This document shows positions 44,928 to 56,461 of a stretch of 64,000 nucleotides of DNA, piece by piece. The notes under the pieces are model-generated. The model was not told the DNA's origin. It saw only the letters and a program-made list of their open reading frames with translations, and made no database searches. Origin of the DNA: Hydrangea macrophylla (lineage: Eukaryota; Streptophyta; Magnoliopsida; Cornales; Hydrangeaceae); NCBI GenBank assembly GCA_033977485.1, contig CM066984.1, forward strand, positions 109,773,691 to 109,837,690, read 5' to 3'. The number at the start of each line of letters is the position of its first letter. Position 1 is the stretch's first letter. The position numbers and the translations under genes were made by a program.

Positions 44928-47900
44928 TTTTCTGACTGCCGTTTGCTTTTAAAGTCCGTTTTTTGTAGTACAATACGTATATGTATGCGGATAAAAACAA
45001 AAAAACTGATAAAGTAAGGTTGACAAAAGCGCGACAATCAATAATTTGGCGCGGCACTTACTGAGAGCCGTGCGGCTGTCATGGAATGCCGCCGCGGCAG
45101 TCACGGAGTGCCGCATCGGCATCCACTGAATGACGCAAAAGATTTTTGACTGGCGCCCTGTGCAGCAGTCTGTCTATTTTCATAAAGTACACATTGTACC
45201 ACCAAATGCTGCATTTACAGCTGTTTTTTACTCCGAATTCACTGAAATTACCTAGGTATTTTTGTCTATATAAGAAGAGGTATCTTCATTGAAATGGGAG
45301 GAAGAGACCAAAAGAGAAAAAAGAATATTGGGGGAATTTGAGAGGAATTTAGGAGAACTTTTGAGAGAGGAACATTTGGGTAGAAGAGAGACCATTGGGA
45401 GAAGAACTTGAAAGAAGAGCTTGGAAGATCTTCAAAATATAAAAATTTGAGGATAGTTGGAGGTGATACTCTACTCTTGTTAATTTTCTGTTATGGATTT
45501 AGAGCACTTGCTCTCTTAGTTTTCTTGAATTCATTTCCTCTTTTTGTTTATACTTTTCTCTTGAGATTCTTGGAGATCTTTAATATCTCTCTTGAAAGCT
45601 CTTGAGTTTGATCTTTTGAATCTCGTGTAAGCTTATGCTTCACATGGGAGTCAAAGTTTGATCATCACTTCACTTTGTAAACAAATAGATGGATCCAAGT
45701 TCATATTCATGACTTGGATTCTCTAACTTGGAATTTCATGGGGTCTTCTCTATATCCTCTTGAAGTTCATGAGCTAGTTCTTTGATTCTTCTTCTCTTTT
45801 TCTTGTTTATGCTCTTCTCTTGAGACTCTTGGGGATCTTCCATATCTCACTTGAATCTTATGAGTTTGATCTTTTAGTCACATGTAAGCTTATGATTCAC
45901 ATGAGATTTAAAGTTGATCATCATTTTAGTAAGAACAAGTAGATGAATCCAAACCCCTACCATGGTTTGGGTCCTCTAAGCTTGAGTTTTCACGGAGTTT
46001 CCTTATATTCCTTGAAAACTCATGAGTTTTAGTCATGTCTTGATCTCCAATGACCATCAAATGGTAGGAGAAGTAGTTTGGTTTAAACCTAACTTCATGG
46101 TTTAATAGTTGGGGTTAACAAATAAAAGTTGAACTTGACAAATGAAAACAGTGAGTTCACAAACTGTTTTTGATCAAAGATTTTTAGTTCGAAATCTAAC
46201 CGTTGAAATCAAGTGAAACCAACTGGAAAGTGTCAATAACACAACATTCTACCACTGTAATTTTTGTTTTAAGGTGGTTTTATGTTTAAAGTGGTTTGGT
46301 CATGAGTTTTGTGAAGTAACAATAATCTGTCCAGAATTTCAGAACAGCAAATTCGTTTTAAAATTAATAGATTAGAACCTTAGAAAAGTTTCTTTGACTT
46401 CAAATAATTTTTTCTATGAGGTTTAATGTGTTAGGAAGATACTCTAAAAAGAACAAAGCATTTCTGATCTTTTTGCTATTTTTAAAAAATCAAACAATAT
46501 CTCTGGACAGAGAGTTGTACATCTCTGAGTGATGTCTGGTTCTTGTCCTTTTCCCAGAGATCTAACCGTTAAAACTTTGATTTTCTTTTTGATTTGAAAA
46601 CTAGATTCACAGAGTCATCTTGTGTCCAAAATTCACCGACATCAAACCATGGGAAGCATGTTTTTTTCTTTTTTTAAAGTTCTGGTCTGCTCTCTGCAAT
46701 TTTCAAAATTTTATTACACATTTGACCAACTTTGTAAATAATGGTCCAAATGATTCTCCTATGACTTAGGGTTTAAACCATGTCTTAATAATGATTAATT
46801 AGACTTAAATCCAAAGGCTGAATGATCCAAATCAATGAATAAATTCATATTTAATAGCCTATTCTTGTTCATATTCATGAATTCATATACATTCATCCAT
46901 ACATGTTGATGCTTGTAATTAGGACTTATTTTAGCTAGAGCATGTTACTTAGAATTCTATAATATATCTCGTTTAAAACATGTGGACTAACCCTTTGTTT
47001 TGTAGCGCTATTGAGATACGATTTCTCAACCCCTCTCTAGTTTATTGCATTATTTGATTTTAATTGATTTTTGATTTCAAGCTCGACACCTTAGAATTAG
47101 GACTTCCTTTACTTGTATATATATGGATTAGAGACTCTATTCCTAGGTTTTATCTACTTGCATGCATTTTCACGTTTAATATTCATGGTCGAATCCCTGG
47201 TAAGTTCTTTAGTTCCCTATTTGCATATCATATTGCTTGCTACTTGAATTATGTGATTTTTGAATGATATTTTATCACTTGCAATCTTACACCCTTTAGA
47301 CATGCTTTTGTAATGTATACTTATACATATGTATTAATTGAGGGCACATTTAAATTAATAAATCGATTAAAAGGATGTTAAGTAGAGGCCTATCGCGAGA
47401 TAGGATGAGAAGGGGTGCTTTAGTTCGACGGGCTCCTTCCCTTCTCATTCCATAATCCCCGGACCTAGTTTAATCTTTGGTTTCGCAAAAGATCAGTTTC
47501 CTTTTGAAATGGTTTCTTAATTTTTCCTTTTAAAAATTAAGTGGCGACTCATTTGTTTTTGAAATTGCGATATCCACAGGTACCCAGCCGAATGTTTTTC
47601 ACAAAAGAGGCAGTTACTTATTCAACAAAAGGGCCCAGTCGACTGCTATCATAAACCAGTCGACTGGTTTCATTGCAGCAGAGCATTCTGCAGAATTTTC
47701 TATGTTAAGGCTATTCCCACCCATTCAAGAACTAACTACACACACCAAACCTCAATCCAAAGTGGTCCTAATTGAAATATAACATCATCAAAGCATAGTC
47801 ACAAAAGTTTACTATCTATTACAACATCATGAATATGTTCTAAGATACCAAGTTAAACATAGTTTAAAAATCATGAAATTCTTATTACAACATTTCTATT

Positions 47901-49321
47901 TCCAAAACTACGGGAGAACCATGCTGAGTCGCCTTCCAAATAAACTCCCAGTACACCGTGATCACTTCCCCGATTCTTCGCCGACATTAACACCTGAGAT
48001 GATTATTTGAATAACCACACATACTTCGATTCATTTAATCTAACGCTTAGTGAATAAAGCAACAATGCACATGAATGACAAACATGCTCACATTCACATT
48101 CACATTCTCTACATTTCATACTAGTTTCCGGACTCACACGTGTACGGTCCACAATCCTCGCTAATAAGTCCACATGACAAGGTAAGACCCACTTTTCTTT
48201 CTTCAAACGTGCGACCTTATGCCTATAACGACTCCATAAAATGGCTTGGTACCAAGTGCTCCTTTGACCCACATAGCAACTAAATATGCTCAAATCATAT
48301 TTCACCGTGCTTTCGACATAATCAAAACATTTTACCTTACCATTGGGCCTACTTATCAATATAGTTTCCCAATATAAACTAAACAATATACATCTATGAA
48401 CTAACACATGCTTTTCATACAAAAAATGAATACATGTCAAGAAATCATTCCAAAACACATAGTTGAATCACTCACCTCTAATTAACGCTCCTAAATTTCA
48501 TTCCAAAAAAAACCCGAGCACAAAGATCGTGCAGAAGTCCGTCTAGTACAATCCCTATCGATCAAAAGTTCGACTATCATCTTTTTTTTTTTAATGAAAA
48601 TTCCCAAAAATGAGCTTTTGAAAAACTTATCCAAACAAGACCTAATAGATATCAAAACGACGGCCTTACCTTGAGGAGTTCGAATATCTGATAAAATTTT
48701 CTGATCAACGTTCGGATCGTCGAAAATGAGCGTCGTAAGCTCGAAGATTGAAATCTCCTTTTCTCTCTCCTCCTCTTAGAAGCAAATTAGGTTTTGACTA
48801 CTAAAATATCTCATACCTATGTATATATAATGTTTACTTTTTAAAAAATCATTTAACTCCCCTCAATGTCTTAAAATTTCGATTTAGCACCCCTAGTAGT
48901 AAATATCTAACTTTACTAGTTTTTCACTAAGTTTCGTTTGGTTGCTAAAACACAATTTCACATGATTTTACGAAATTACTAATTAGCTTACCAATTATGT
49001 AGCGTGTTAATTCGTCCTCACCAGGATACTAAAATTAACAACAGAAACATAATCTAAACCAGATAATAATACATACAGTGAAATACACAGGTAAACATTT
49101 AGGGTATTCTACAATGACCATCCTAATCTCGGAGAGACATCACAACATCAAACATCCATTTTACACAATCTGAGAGGGTTCTCTTACACAGACATCCATA
49201 TCAACTTGTGAGTCACAACTCACCCACAAGTGTGTCATAACACACATCACATTACATCACATTATCATGCATGACCAATGTAATGAAAAATAATAAACCC
49301 GTACACGGGTGTTGTACTTAT

Positions 49322-51870
49322 ACATTTTAGCTCTCACATTTTTTTTTGGGTCCGAAAAACAGCTTTCTGCCAGTCCCTTCATTGTTATTGTTGGTCTTAA
49401 GTATTTAGTCTACTCTCATTCTTTTTGTTTCATTGTTTCTTTGACTACGGTGATAAGCTGATAGTGATTAATGGGTGTTTTTAAATTTTTTTTGCCTTTT
49501 GGTGTTTTTTGCAAAAGGGAGTGCTCAAGTGTGCTGAAGTGATCAATGAGCCATCAATTATACTTTAAAAGGGCTGTGTAAAGGTTGGTCCAAGTTGTTT
49601 AGTCCCATTTGTGCCACAACGTCTAATTCGTGTGCTTGATTCGACATGTTTGAGCTATAAATTGACGATACAACAGTTGGGTCATGTGTAAAGGAACTAC
49701 GTGATGCTATAAAACTCATAATACACCCAAATGCAACTTTATATGTTCTTATGCTTTTCCCCTCTTCTAATTAATGGGTAGAGTAATGATATGCTTCTAT
49801 TTTCTCAGCTTATATAGGTTTTTGGTCTAATTGTTATCGGGTTTTTGTTTTGCAAATGGGTTGATTGTTTTGAGCTCGAGATTTTCAAGAAAACAAAGGG
49901 TATGTTTGATAACCCAATTAAGTGCTGAAAATGAAAAGATTCAGCACTTATTCTTTTTCAGTGCGTTTGATAACATACCACTTAATTGAAAAAGAAGCCA
50001 AAAAATCACTGAAAACTTTAAGTGAAAATTTTCTACTGAAAATAATCACTGAATGCATTCTATTTCAGTAGTTGAAGCACTGTTTTCAGTATTACAAATT
50101 CAATCACTTAAAATTTTCAGTACTTAAAATTCAGCACTTAATTTTCAGTACTTAATTTTCAGTTTTATCAAACACACCCAAAGTAATCTTTTTTGGATTC
50201 TTTGTATGGAGCCAATGCTGTTGGGTATAATCCTTTCATAGTGGGTCTTACCATTCTATTTTTTTTTCTCCTTCGCTGGCTATTTGGTAATCACTCAATC
50301 CCTTACATTATTCGATTTGAGATAATTTTATACTTAGCTTATGCTTTGAAAGTTAGGGTTTCACATTAGCTATCCCTCCCAAATTTGGGCAATTATCGAA
50401 TTAGGAGGAATCTCACTCTCTCTCTCTCCCCCTTTTTTTTATTTGGTGTAGGCTTGGGCAAGCTATTCTCCTACCTTTTGCAGCGCAGGTATGATCTACC
50501 TTATTTTAGATCTCATATTCTCGACTTTAATTTTTGGTTGATTTCTAATGATTAGTTATTCTATTTTCCAGTCATTCGAATACATTAGCATTGCTATAAA
50601 AAAAATAAAAATAATAATACATTAGCATTACTCACTCAACATTTGATGAGCTTTTCTTTAGTTATTAAGGAAGCAAATTTTGGAAATAAATTTGGGTACA
50701 TAGCATTTTTCGTATGAAATTAGGGAGTATCATTGAATGGAAATTGGTGCATTGTATACTAATTAGGAGTATCTTTAATTGTGCATGTTATATTTCATTT
50801 TGAGGAGCTCTTCTTTTTTGCTACACTGCAGATGGATTATCTTCACATGAGAGCACACAAAAAATACAGTAAATTAAGGGAAAATAATTTGTATATTGTA
50901 GCCAATAGATATAGTTAGGATATGCTCAACAAACAATTCTAATTAGCTATGCAGATCTCTCATCTAAGATTGAAGATGGCTCTCTTGGTTTTTATGGTTT
51001 TTTTTCTTTTCATTTTGTTCCATTGAATTTTTGGCTCATTCATGGTAGTGAAGATGTTGCATTTTGTATATAGTTGTGAAGTTCCTACTGTTGATGAATT
51101 GGAGAGTTTGACATATTTTTTCTTTCGTAGTGTCCCGCATGATGAATTGGAGAGTTCAAATAAATATTTTGTTTTCCGTAGTGTCCATGGGTACAAGTAA
51201 TTGTGCAGGAATGCACGAATGATCTAATATGACTCTTGAAATGATTCATTTGCAATGGTTTTCAAAACAACCAGATACAGAACTACTTTTTATTTGTAAT
51301 AATCAGTTGAATTTTAATTGGAAGTTACTTACCTGATCCGACTGCTTTATCATTTGAAAAGTCTTTTGGTATAGAAATTTGGGACGCATAGCATTACTCT
51401 TCACAAATAGTTCCATAGTATGTTGTCTTCTTGACCAATTGAGATTGTAATTGATAGAAAATTGCAAGTTTGCTGGACAATTTTAATTGTCTAGGATCAT
51501 CACGCGTGCAAAGTTGGGTAAAATTGGATATATGAGCTATAATATATTATATGGTTTGATTTTCTAATATAACAAAAATTTTGAATTTTAGGCAATATGC
51601 TAAAGAGTAGGTACTATGTTACAATTGAGTTAAATGGTGTTTTTCCTAACAAGAATCTGTTTGGATGGCTTTTTTGGGCCAACATGCATTTTTTTTAATG
51701 CGTCGTGCCCACGGACACGAGCAATTACTAGTATATAAATGAATGAGATTTGTTTAAAGTATATCATTGATGTAAAGGTGTCAAAATTTAAAATTTTGAT
51801 AGTATGGCGGGACCAAAATATAAGTTTGGCATGAAAATAATATTTTGTATTTGGAAATGCTCTTATTTGG
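49322..51870. other. Intergenic DNA with one MITE
   Basis: No supported gene. The stretch at 50400-50510 (CT run, then GTGTAGGCTTGGGCAAGC) resembles a leader but has no ORF. Open frames at 50960-51196 and 51630-51896 show no domain. Confidence 0.35.
49898..50179. mobile_element. MITE with GGGTATGTTTGATAA termini
   Basis: The left end GGGTATGTTTGATAAC and the reverse complement of the right end (GGGTGTGTTTGATAAA) are inverted repeats. The interior is built from TTCAGCACTTA and AAAATTTTCAGTACTTAA phrases in both orientations, giving a fold-back structure. The family looks hAT-like but no clear 8-bp duplication was found. Confidence 0.65.
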
Positions 51871-51878
51871 ATTACAAG

Positions 51879-52304
51879 CACGGGCGAAGCCAACAAGGGG
51901 CGAGGGTGGGCCCAGGCTCCCCTTGAATTTTTTAAAATTATACTTTTAACTTAGGTAATTTATGAGTTTTAGAAATAAGCCCCCTAAAATTTTAAAAGAC
52001 ATCCTATAATGTTTAAGTTTCACCAAATAGACCCATATTATATTTTCAAAATTAAAAATCACATATTTTACCAAGATTAATTCTACATCTTCTCTCCCTC
52101 TTTTAATATTTTTTGTCTCCTATATCAAGACCAAAAGAGACCCACTTTCTCTTTTTTGTTACGACATAAAATCAATTCTACACATAATTATGTATAAGTA
52201 CAAAAAAAAAAATAAAAAAAAAATCGCCTCGAGGATACCAAACCGGCCCCCAAACTCCCGTATAGCCTTGGTCTCCTTGACCAAAATTCCTGGCTCTGCC
52301 CCTA
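51879..52304. mobile_element. hAT-type MITE with perfect 8-bp duplication
   Basis: ATTACAAG flanks the element (51871-51878 and 52305-52312). Ends are CACGGGCGAAGCC and, as reverse complement, TAGGGGCAGAGCC. Eight-base duplications and G-rich RGGGGC-GAGCC ends fit non-autonomous hAT elements. No ORF of note. Confidence 0.8.
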
Positions 52305-52392
52305 ATTACAAGGGAAGGAGGGAGGGGGTTGAACACTGTACCCATACAATGGAGGAGCCTACAACCCAGCTAGATGACAAATGAATTATACT

Positions 52393-52662
52393 CAGCGGCG
52401 GATCCAGGAATCTTGACCAGGGGGGCTGTGTAAGAACTTAGAGTCACACGGGGGTTTGGGGGCAGCGCTCCCGAGGTAATTTTTTTTGGGTCTATTTGTA
52501 ATTAGGCCAATATATAACATATAATAAGGTTTTTGTTATCAATTTTTGGGAGAATGAAGTATAATTGGGTTTGAAAATTTACCTAAAATACATGTATAAA
52601 AGTGCAATTTTCCAAAATCTAGGGGTGGCCACTACCCCCTTGCCCCCCTACATCCGCCACTG
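52393..52662. mobile_element. hAT-type MITE, CAGCGGCGGATCC ends
   Basis: Left end CAGCGGCGGATCC; right end reverse complement CAGTGGCGGATG. Flanking octamers ATTATACT and GTTATACT match at seven of eight positions. Internal inverted match CAGGGGGGC / GGGGGGCAAGGG. Non-autonomous, 270 bp. It belongs to the same broad type as the neighbour at 51879. Confidence 0.75.
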
Positions 52663-53145
52663 GTTATACTTACTTTGATTGGAGATACTTGTTAGTGTTC
52701 TATTTGGTAGTCAGTTTCATTTATTTTGTCTAAAAAGTACTCAATTTTGATAATTCATATGCTTATATCTGTCACAGGATTTTATGTATAAATAATTACG
52801 AGTGTATTTTTATTCACTTACCAATATAATGTTGATTTGTATCAACATAATCACTCAATGAGACATAAAATAAGACACATGTCAACATAATAATGAAAAG
52901 TGAGAAAAATGCACTGATCAAAAATCATAGTTATAGTTGACTAGAAAAGTTTTGAGTGTGTAAATACTGTGTTGACTGTTGACATAGCAATTAAGGATAA
53001 GTCAATAGAGATTTATTGTACTATTTATTTAGCAAACAGTTTTATGACAATTTACCATAGGATAAGTTTTGGAGGTAAATGAAAAAAATAAAAAAAATTC
53101 ATTCTGGACTGACTTGATTTTCTCTCTCTTTATCCTTTCTTAAAA

Positions 53146-54560
53146 GGGGCAATTAGCAATTAAACCAAATTAAGAGAAATATTATGGTTTTAGTCCAGTT
53201 AGAAAAAGGTTGTAGTATTATGTCTATACCTTGCTACTTTGACACAAATACCCCTAAGATTTTGCAACACAGTGACAAAAACACAAGCAACACCACCATC
53301 ACCTCCGACGACCTCGCCTGAGCTCCGGCGACCACCACCATGACATCGCCTGAGCTCCGGCGACTTCGCCTGAGCTTGTCTGACCTCCGGCGAACACCAC
53401 CACACTAGACCCCCTAGCGACTACCACCACCACCACCAGACCTCTATCATTCACCACCAACGCCACACCAGACCTCTATCAATCTCTTCACAATCAAACC
53501 ATCACATTAACTTGAAAGAATCATAAAACAAGATCCTGAAAGTAAATCTCTCACACCACTGAAAAAACTTGTGAAATTAAAAAAAAAATTTGCGAAATTT
53601 ATCAACAAAAAGTTGTGAAATTTCAGAGAGTTCGTGAAAATTCCACTAAACCACCACCGCCACACCAAACGTCTGCCGATCACTACCACGACCTCACCTG
53701 ATTGATCTCTTCAAACCAAACCACCACATCAACATGAAATGAACACATAAAAAGTTTTTGAAATTTAATTTATCATACCAATACAGAAAAAGTTGTGAAC
53801 TTTTCAAAAAAAAAAAGTTTGTGAAATTTCACAAAGTTTGTGAAATTTCACAAAAAAAGTGTTCTAACAAACATTGCAAAAACTTTTTACAAATTCGAGC
53901 ATTCATATCGATCTGCAAATTATTTTTTGCATAAAATCTAGATTTTTACAACCCACTTAACGAGATCTATCAAACAAAGTATCATAGTTGATATCAAAAT
54001 CTAGAAAAAAATGTTGAGAAACTTCATAGACTTTTTTTGATAAATTTCTCAACAAAAGGTGTTAAAAAAAAAAAAAAAAAAAAACCACCATTCCTTAGAG
54101 ATGACGATGGTGGTGGATCTGCTCGCGAAGGTGGCGGATTTGGAATTCTCGGTGGTCGTTGATGGTCGTGGCTAGTGCTCGTTGGTGATGGACAAAGTTG
54201 GTGGTGGTTGTCTGCGATGGCGGTGGATGGAGACGCGGCAACGGCTTTTCTTTGGATGAGCACAGAGAGAATGGTGGTAGTCGCCGGAGAGGATGGTGGT
54301 AGTCGCCGGAGATGATGGTGGTCACCGGTGCTCTCGCCTCTGGTTCTCGGTGGTCAGTGACGGCAGTGGTCAGTGTCGCCGGAAAGAATGGTAGTAGATC
54401 GTGTTCTCTCTCTCTCTAATCGTGCTCTCTCTCTCTGTCTTTGATTATGTTTTCTCTCTCTAAATGCAAATGAATGAAATGGGTATTTTGGTCACAACTA
54501 GAAGTAGTTGAGTTTATCCCTAACAAATTCCACCAAATATGTCCTTGTCCCCAATTATTT
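53146..54560. repeat. Decayed non-autonomous DNA-transposon-like repeat, copy 2
   Basis: Inverted relative of 1545-2484. Left end GGGGCAATTAGCAATTAA, then a CACC-rich block with CGACCTCGCCTGAGCTCCGG (53305-53370), then GTGAAATTTCACAA phrases (53570-53860), a poly-A run (54064-54083) and a GT-rich block (54100-54400). The right end may include CCCCAATTATTTTTC. No transposase. Low-complexity open frames on the minus strand are not genes. Confidence 0.45.
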
Positions 54561-55339
54561 TTCTATTGTGTCTTATAACCAAATAATTCTCCTAATTTGA
54601 TATTTAATACCGAATTTCTATTCTTAAAATAACCAGTTTATTAATCGAGTTGGCCAAGACCCCTCCTCTTGTTGTGGTGATTGTGAGTTCGACACTTATA
54701 AGGGAGACTTTGTTCTTAAAGTGGGTATGACTCTTTCTTTGTGTGTGCCGGTGTGCGTGTGCTACTATCTGCTAATTCTTACACAACAATGCTAGAAGAA
54801 ATTAGAAGAGAGATAGAGTGTGGATGTAAGTGTTAGTGGAATTTGTTAATGCCCCAAATATTACTCATTCTTACAAGGGGGAGATTCGTCTTCAAAGTGG
54901 GATATTGGCCCTTGCCTGTGCGAGATTTTACTATTGTCTTGGACACAATTAAAAAATAGAAATCTCCCCGAAAATCCCTATTTACTAAACATTTTTTGAT
55001 TAGGTCCACTCTTATTATCATGTTACTAATAGGTCCAAATCAATGCAAAATTCCCAATTCCTTTTAAATTCCCCCAAATTTGGTTATTTTTATGACAATT
55101 TTAACCTTTACATAAATATATATATATATAGAATGATATATATCTATATAATCCAGCATAATGATATGTGGTACAGTCAAAGATATCGCTATAATTAAGG
55201 GATTCACACTCCATAAAATCTGTTTCCTATTATCATGGGATTTAATCACCATTCAAAACATTTATACCATAAGCACCTAAAAACCAGAACATTTTCATAT
55301 GTACTAACCTGTTCAAATTTCAAACCTCATTTTATAATG

Positions 55340-55660
55340 TGTTAAGCAGTGTAAATTTTTACATTACACATCCAGTGTACAATTTTGCACTGAAAATGTT
55401 TCACTGAGAACATGCACTGCCAGTTAAACCCATGCTTACAATCATAGCATCATTGTTTAAAAAATGGTGGATTCAAGTGGATTCAACACTGCAAATATAA
55501 TGACAAAAGCAGATTTTAAACATCAATATTTTTTACTCTGATAAGCAATGTAAATTTTACATTACACATCCAGTGTACCACTTTACACTGGATGTATTTT
55601 ACCGAGAATACGCACTGTCAGTTTAAAACCATGCTCACAATCATAACATTATAAATGACG
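55340..55660. repeat. Direct duplication of a ~110-bp unit with TTTACACTG phrases
   Basis: Unit 1 (about 55346-55458) and unit 2 (about 55550-55655) share TTACATTACACATCCAGTGTA, GAGAA.A.GCACTG.CAGTT and CCATGCT.ACAATCATA. ACACTG/CAGTGT phrases recur to about 55805. No gene is seen. (The first phrase is one base longer than the exactly shared core ACATTACACATCCAGTGTAC.). Confidence 0.65.
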
Positions 55661-55839
55661 ACAATAGTTAAATTTACACTGCATTAAAAATGACTATAGG
55701 AGTAGAATTTTTACACTGTAAAATTTTACAATGCATTGCATATCAAAAAAGTAATCAGTGAACAATTTTACACTAAAAATCAATGAACAACTTTACACTA
55801 AAAATCATCTACCAGTTCAGCAAAAAAAAATAAATTAAA

Positions 55840-55950
55840 GACTCAAAACCGTCTGGTGGCAAAATGGCATTTTTCCTTCGAGTCAAAAGACTCAAAACCG
55901 TCTGGTGGCAAAATGGCATTTTTCCTTCGAGTCAAAAGACTCAAAACCGT
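55840..55950 (+). repeat. Tandem repeat, 49-bp unit, 2.3 copies
   Basis: Units start at 55840 and 55889 with GACTCAAAACCGTCTGGTGG and continue GCATTTTTCCTTCGAGTCAA. A partial third copy (55938-55950) ends GACTCAAAACCGTG. Open frames that cross it are repeat artefacts. Confidence 0.9.
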
Positions 55951-56080
55951 GCCCACCCCACCACCAGATCCCAAAACCAAAACCCATTTCATACCCATGT
56001 TATGTGCATGTCCAATCATGCCATACATACATCTACCCATACATATCAGAAACAGAGCTCTTCCCCATCCATATACATGA

Positions 56081-56461
56081 ATGACTACTACAATGATTTT
56101 ACCGATACATATCAGAAACAGAGCACTCGTCTGCCGGCAAAAGAAGCTCCGGCGACTCCCTCACATATTCGCCAGAGTCCTCGAGCTTCCTTTCCACTCT
56201 GACGTAGACGCTTCGATCAACGAAACCTCCGATCACTTCCGATTCGTCGTCCCCACCGACGAAATCTGCGACGACATTAGGACTCACACAGTCGAGATCT
56301 ATCCTGGAGTCACGAAGATCGCGATTAGAGGCACCAACGTTCTTGATTTGTCGATGAATGAGTTGGATCTGGATTTTTGGAGGTTTCCACTTCCAGAGTC
56401 GACGTTGCCGGAGCTCTCTCTCTGTGTGTATATATATATATATGTATCACTGCCTATGTAA
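56081..56461 (+). pseudogene. HSP20-like (alpha-crystallin-type) protein fragment, truncated at the C-terminus
   Basis: The frame 56147-56425 encodes a stretch I recognise as a plant HSP20-like family: RRLPHIFARVLELPF, SDHFRFVVPTDEICDDIRTH, VEIYPGVTKIAIRG, DLDFWRFPLPESTLPEL. Relatives continue with a strand and a VTVPK-type end. Here the frame passes into a (CT)(GT)(TA) microsatellite (56407-56445) and stops. The upstream part is unlike the family and duplicated: CATACATATCAGAAACAGAGC occurs at 56038 and, nearly identically, at 56103. The nearest ATG (56081) therefore gives a non-homologous leader. It could instead be a small divergent gene with an unseen exon. Its closeness to the EH gene recalls a similar Arabidopsis neighbourhood (from memory, unverified). 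Confidence 0.55.

Larger units (their letters stand above)
42501..47578 (+). mobile_element. LTR-T: Tat/Ogre-like solo LTR nested in LTR-B, interrupted by A
   Basis: Starts TGTAGACACCCCAATTTTG and ends GCGATATCCACA. The duplication GGTAC lies at 42496-42500 and 47579-47583. Own sequence is 42501-42881 and 44933-47578, about 3.0 kb. TATA box GTCTATATAAGAAGAGG near 45263-45280. The 3' end has the AAGTGGCGACTC phrase shared with 1-1431. A cluster of CGGCACTC..GAGTGCCG palindromes (42768-42875 and 45048-45135) lies upstream of the TATA box and was split by LTR-A. No polyprotein is present. The open frames are not genes. Confidence 0.85.
28182..49316 (-). mobile_element. LTR-B: outermost solo LTR, interrupted by Z and T
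   Basis: Read on the minus strand, it starts TACAACACCCGTGTACGGG at 49316 and ends CCGAGCTGTGACA at 28182. Own sequence is 28182-28398, 42370-42500 and 47584-49316, about 2.1 kb in total, matching the length and content of LTR-A (2,046 bp). Flanks are TTTAT (28177-28181) and CTTAT (49317-49321), a 4/5 duplication. Phrases shared with LTR-A include TTATTTGAATAACCAC, CGATTCATTTAATCTAACGC, and TCACAACTTGTGAGTC-type sequence near its 5' end. It carries a CCAGTCGACTGG motif cluster that both inner elements entered. No internal coding region, hence solo LTR. Confidence 0.75.

Noticed and set aside
48003..48458. 151-codon minus-strand frame
   Set aside because: Lies inside LTR-B, has no domain, and is not conserved in the homologous part of LTR-A.
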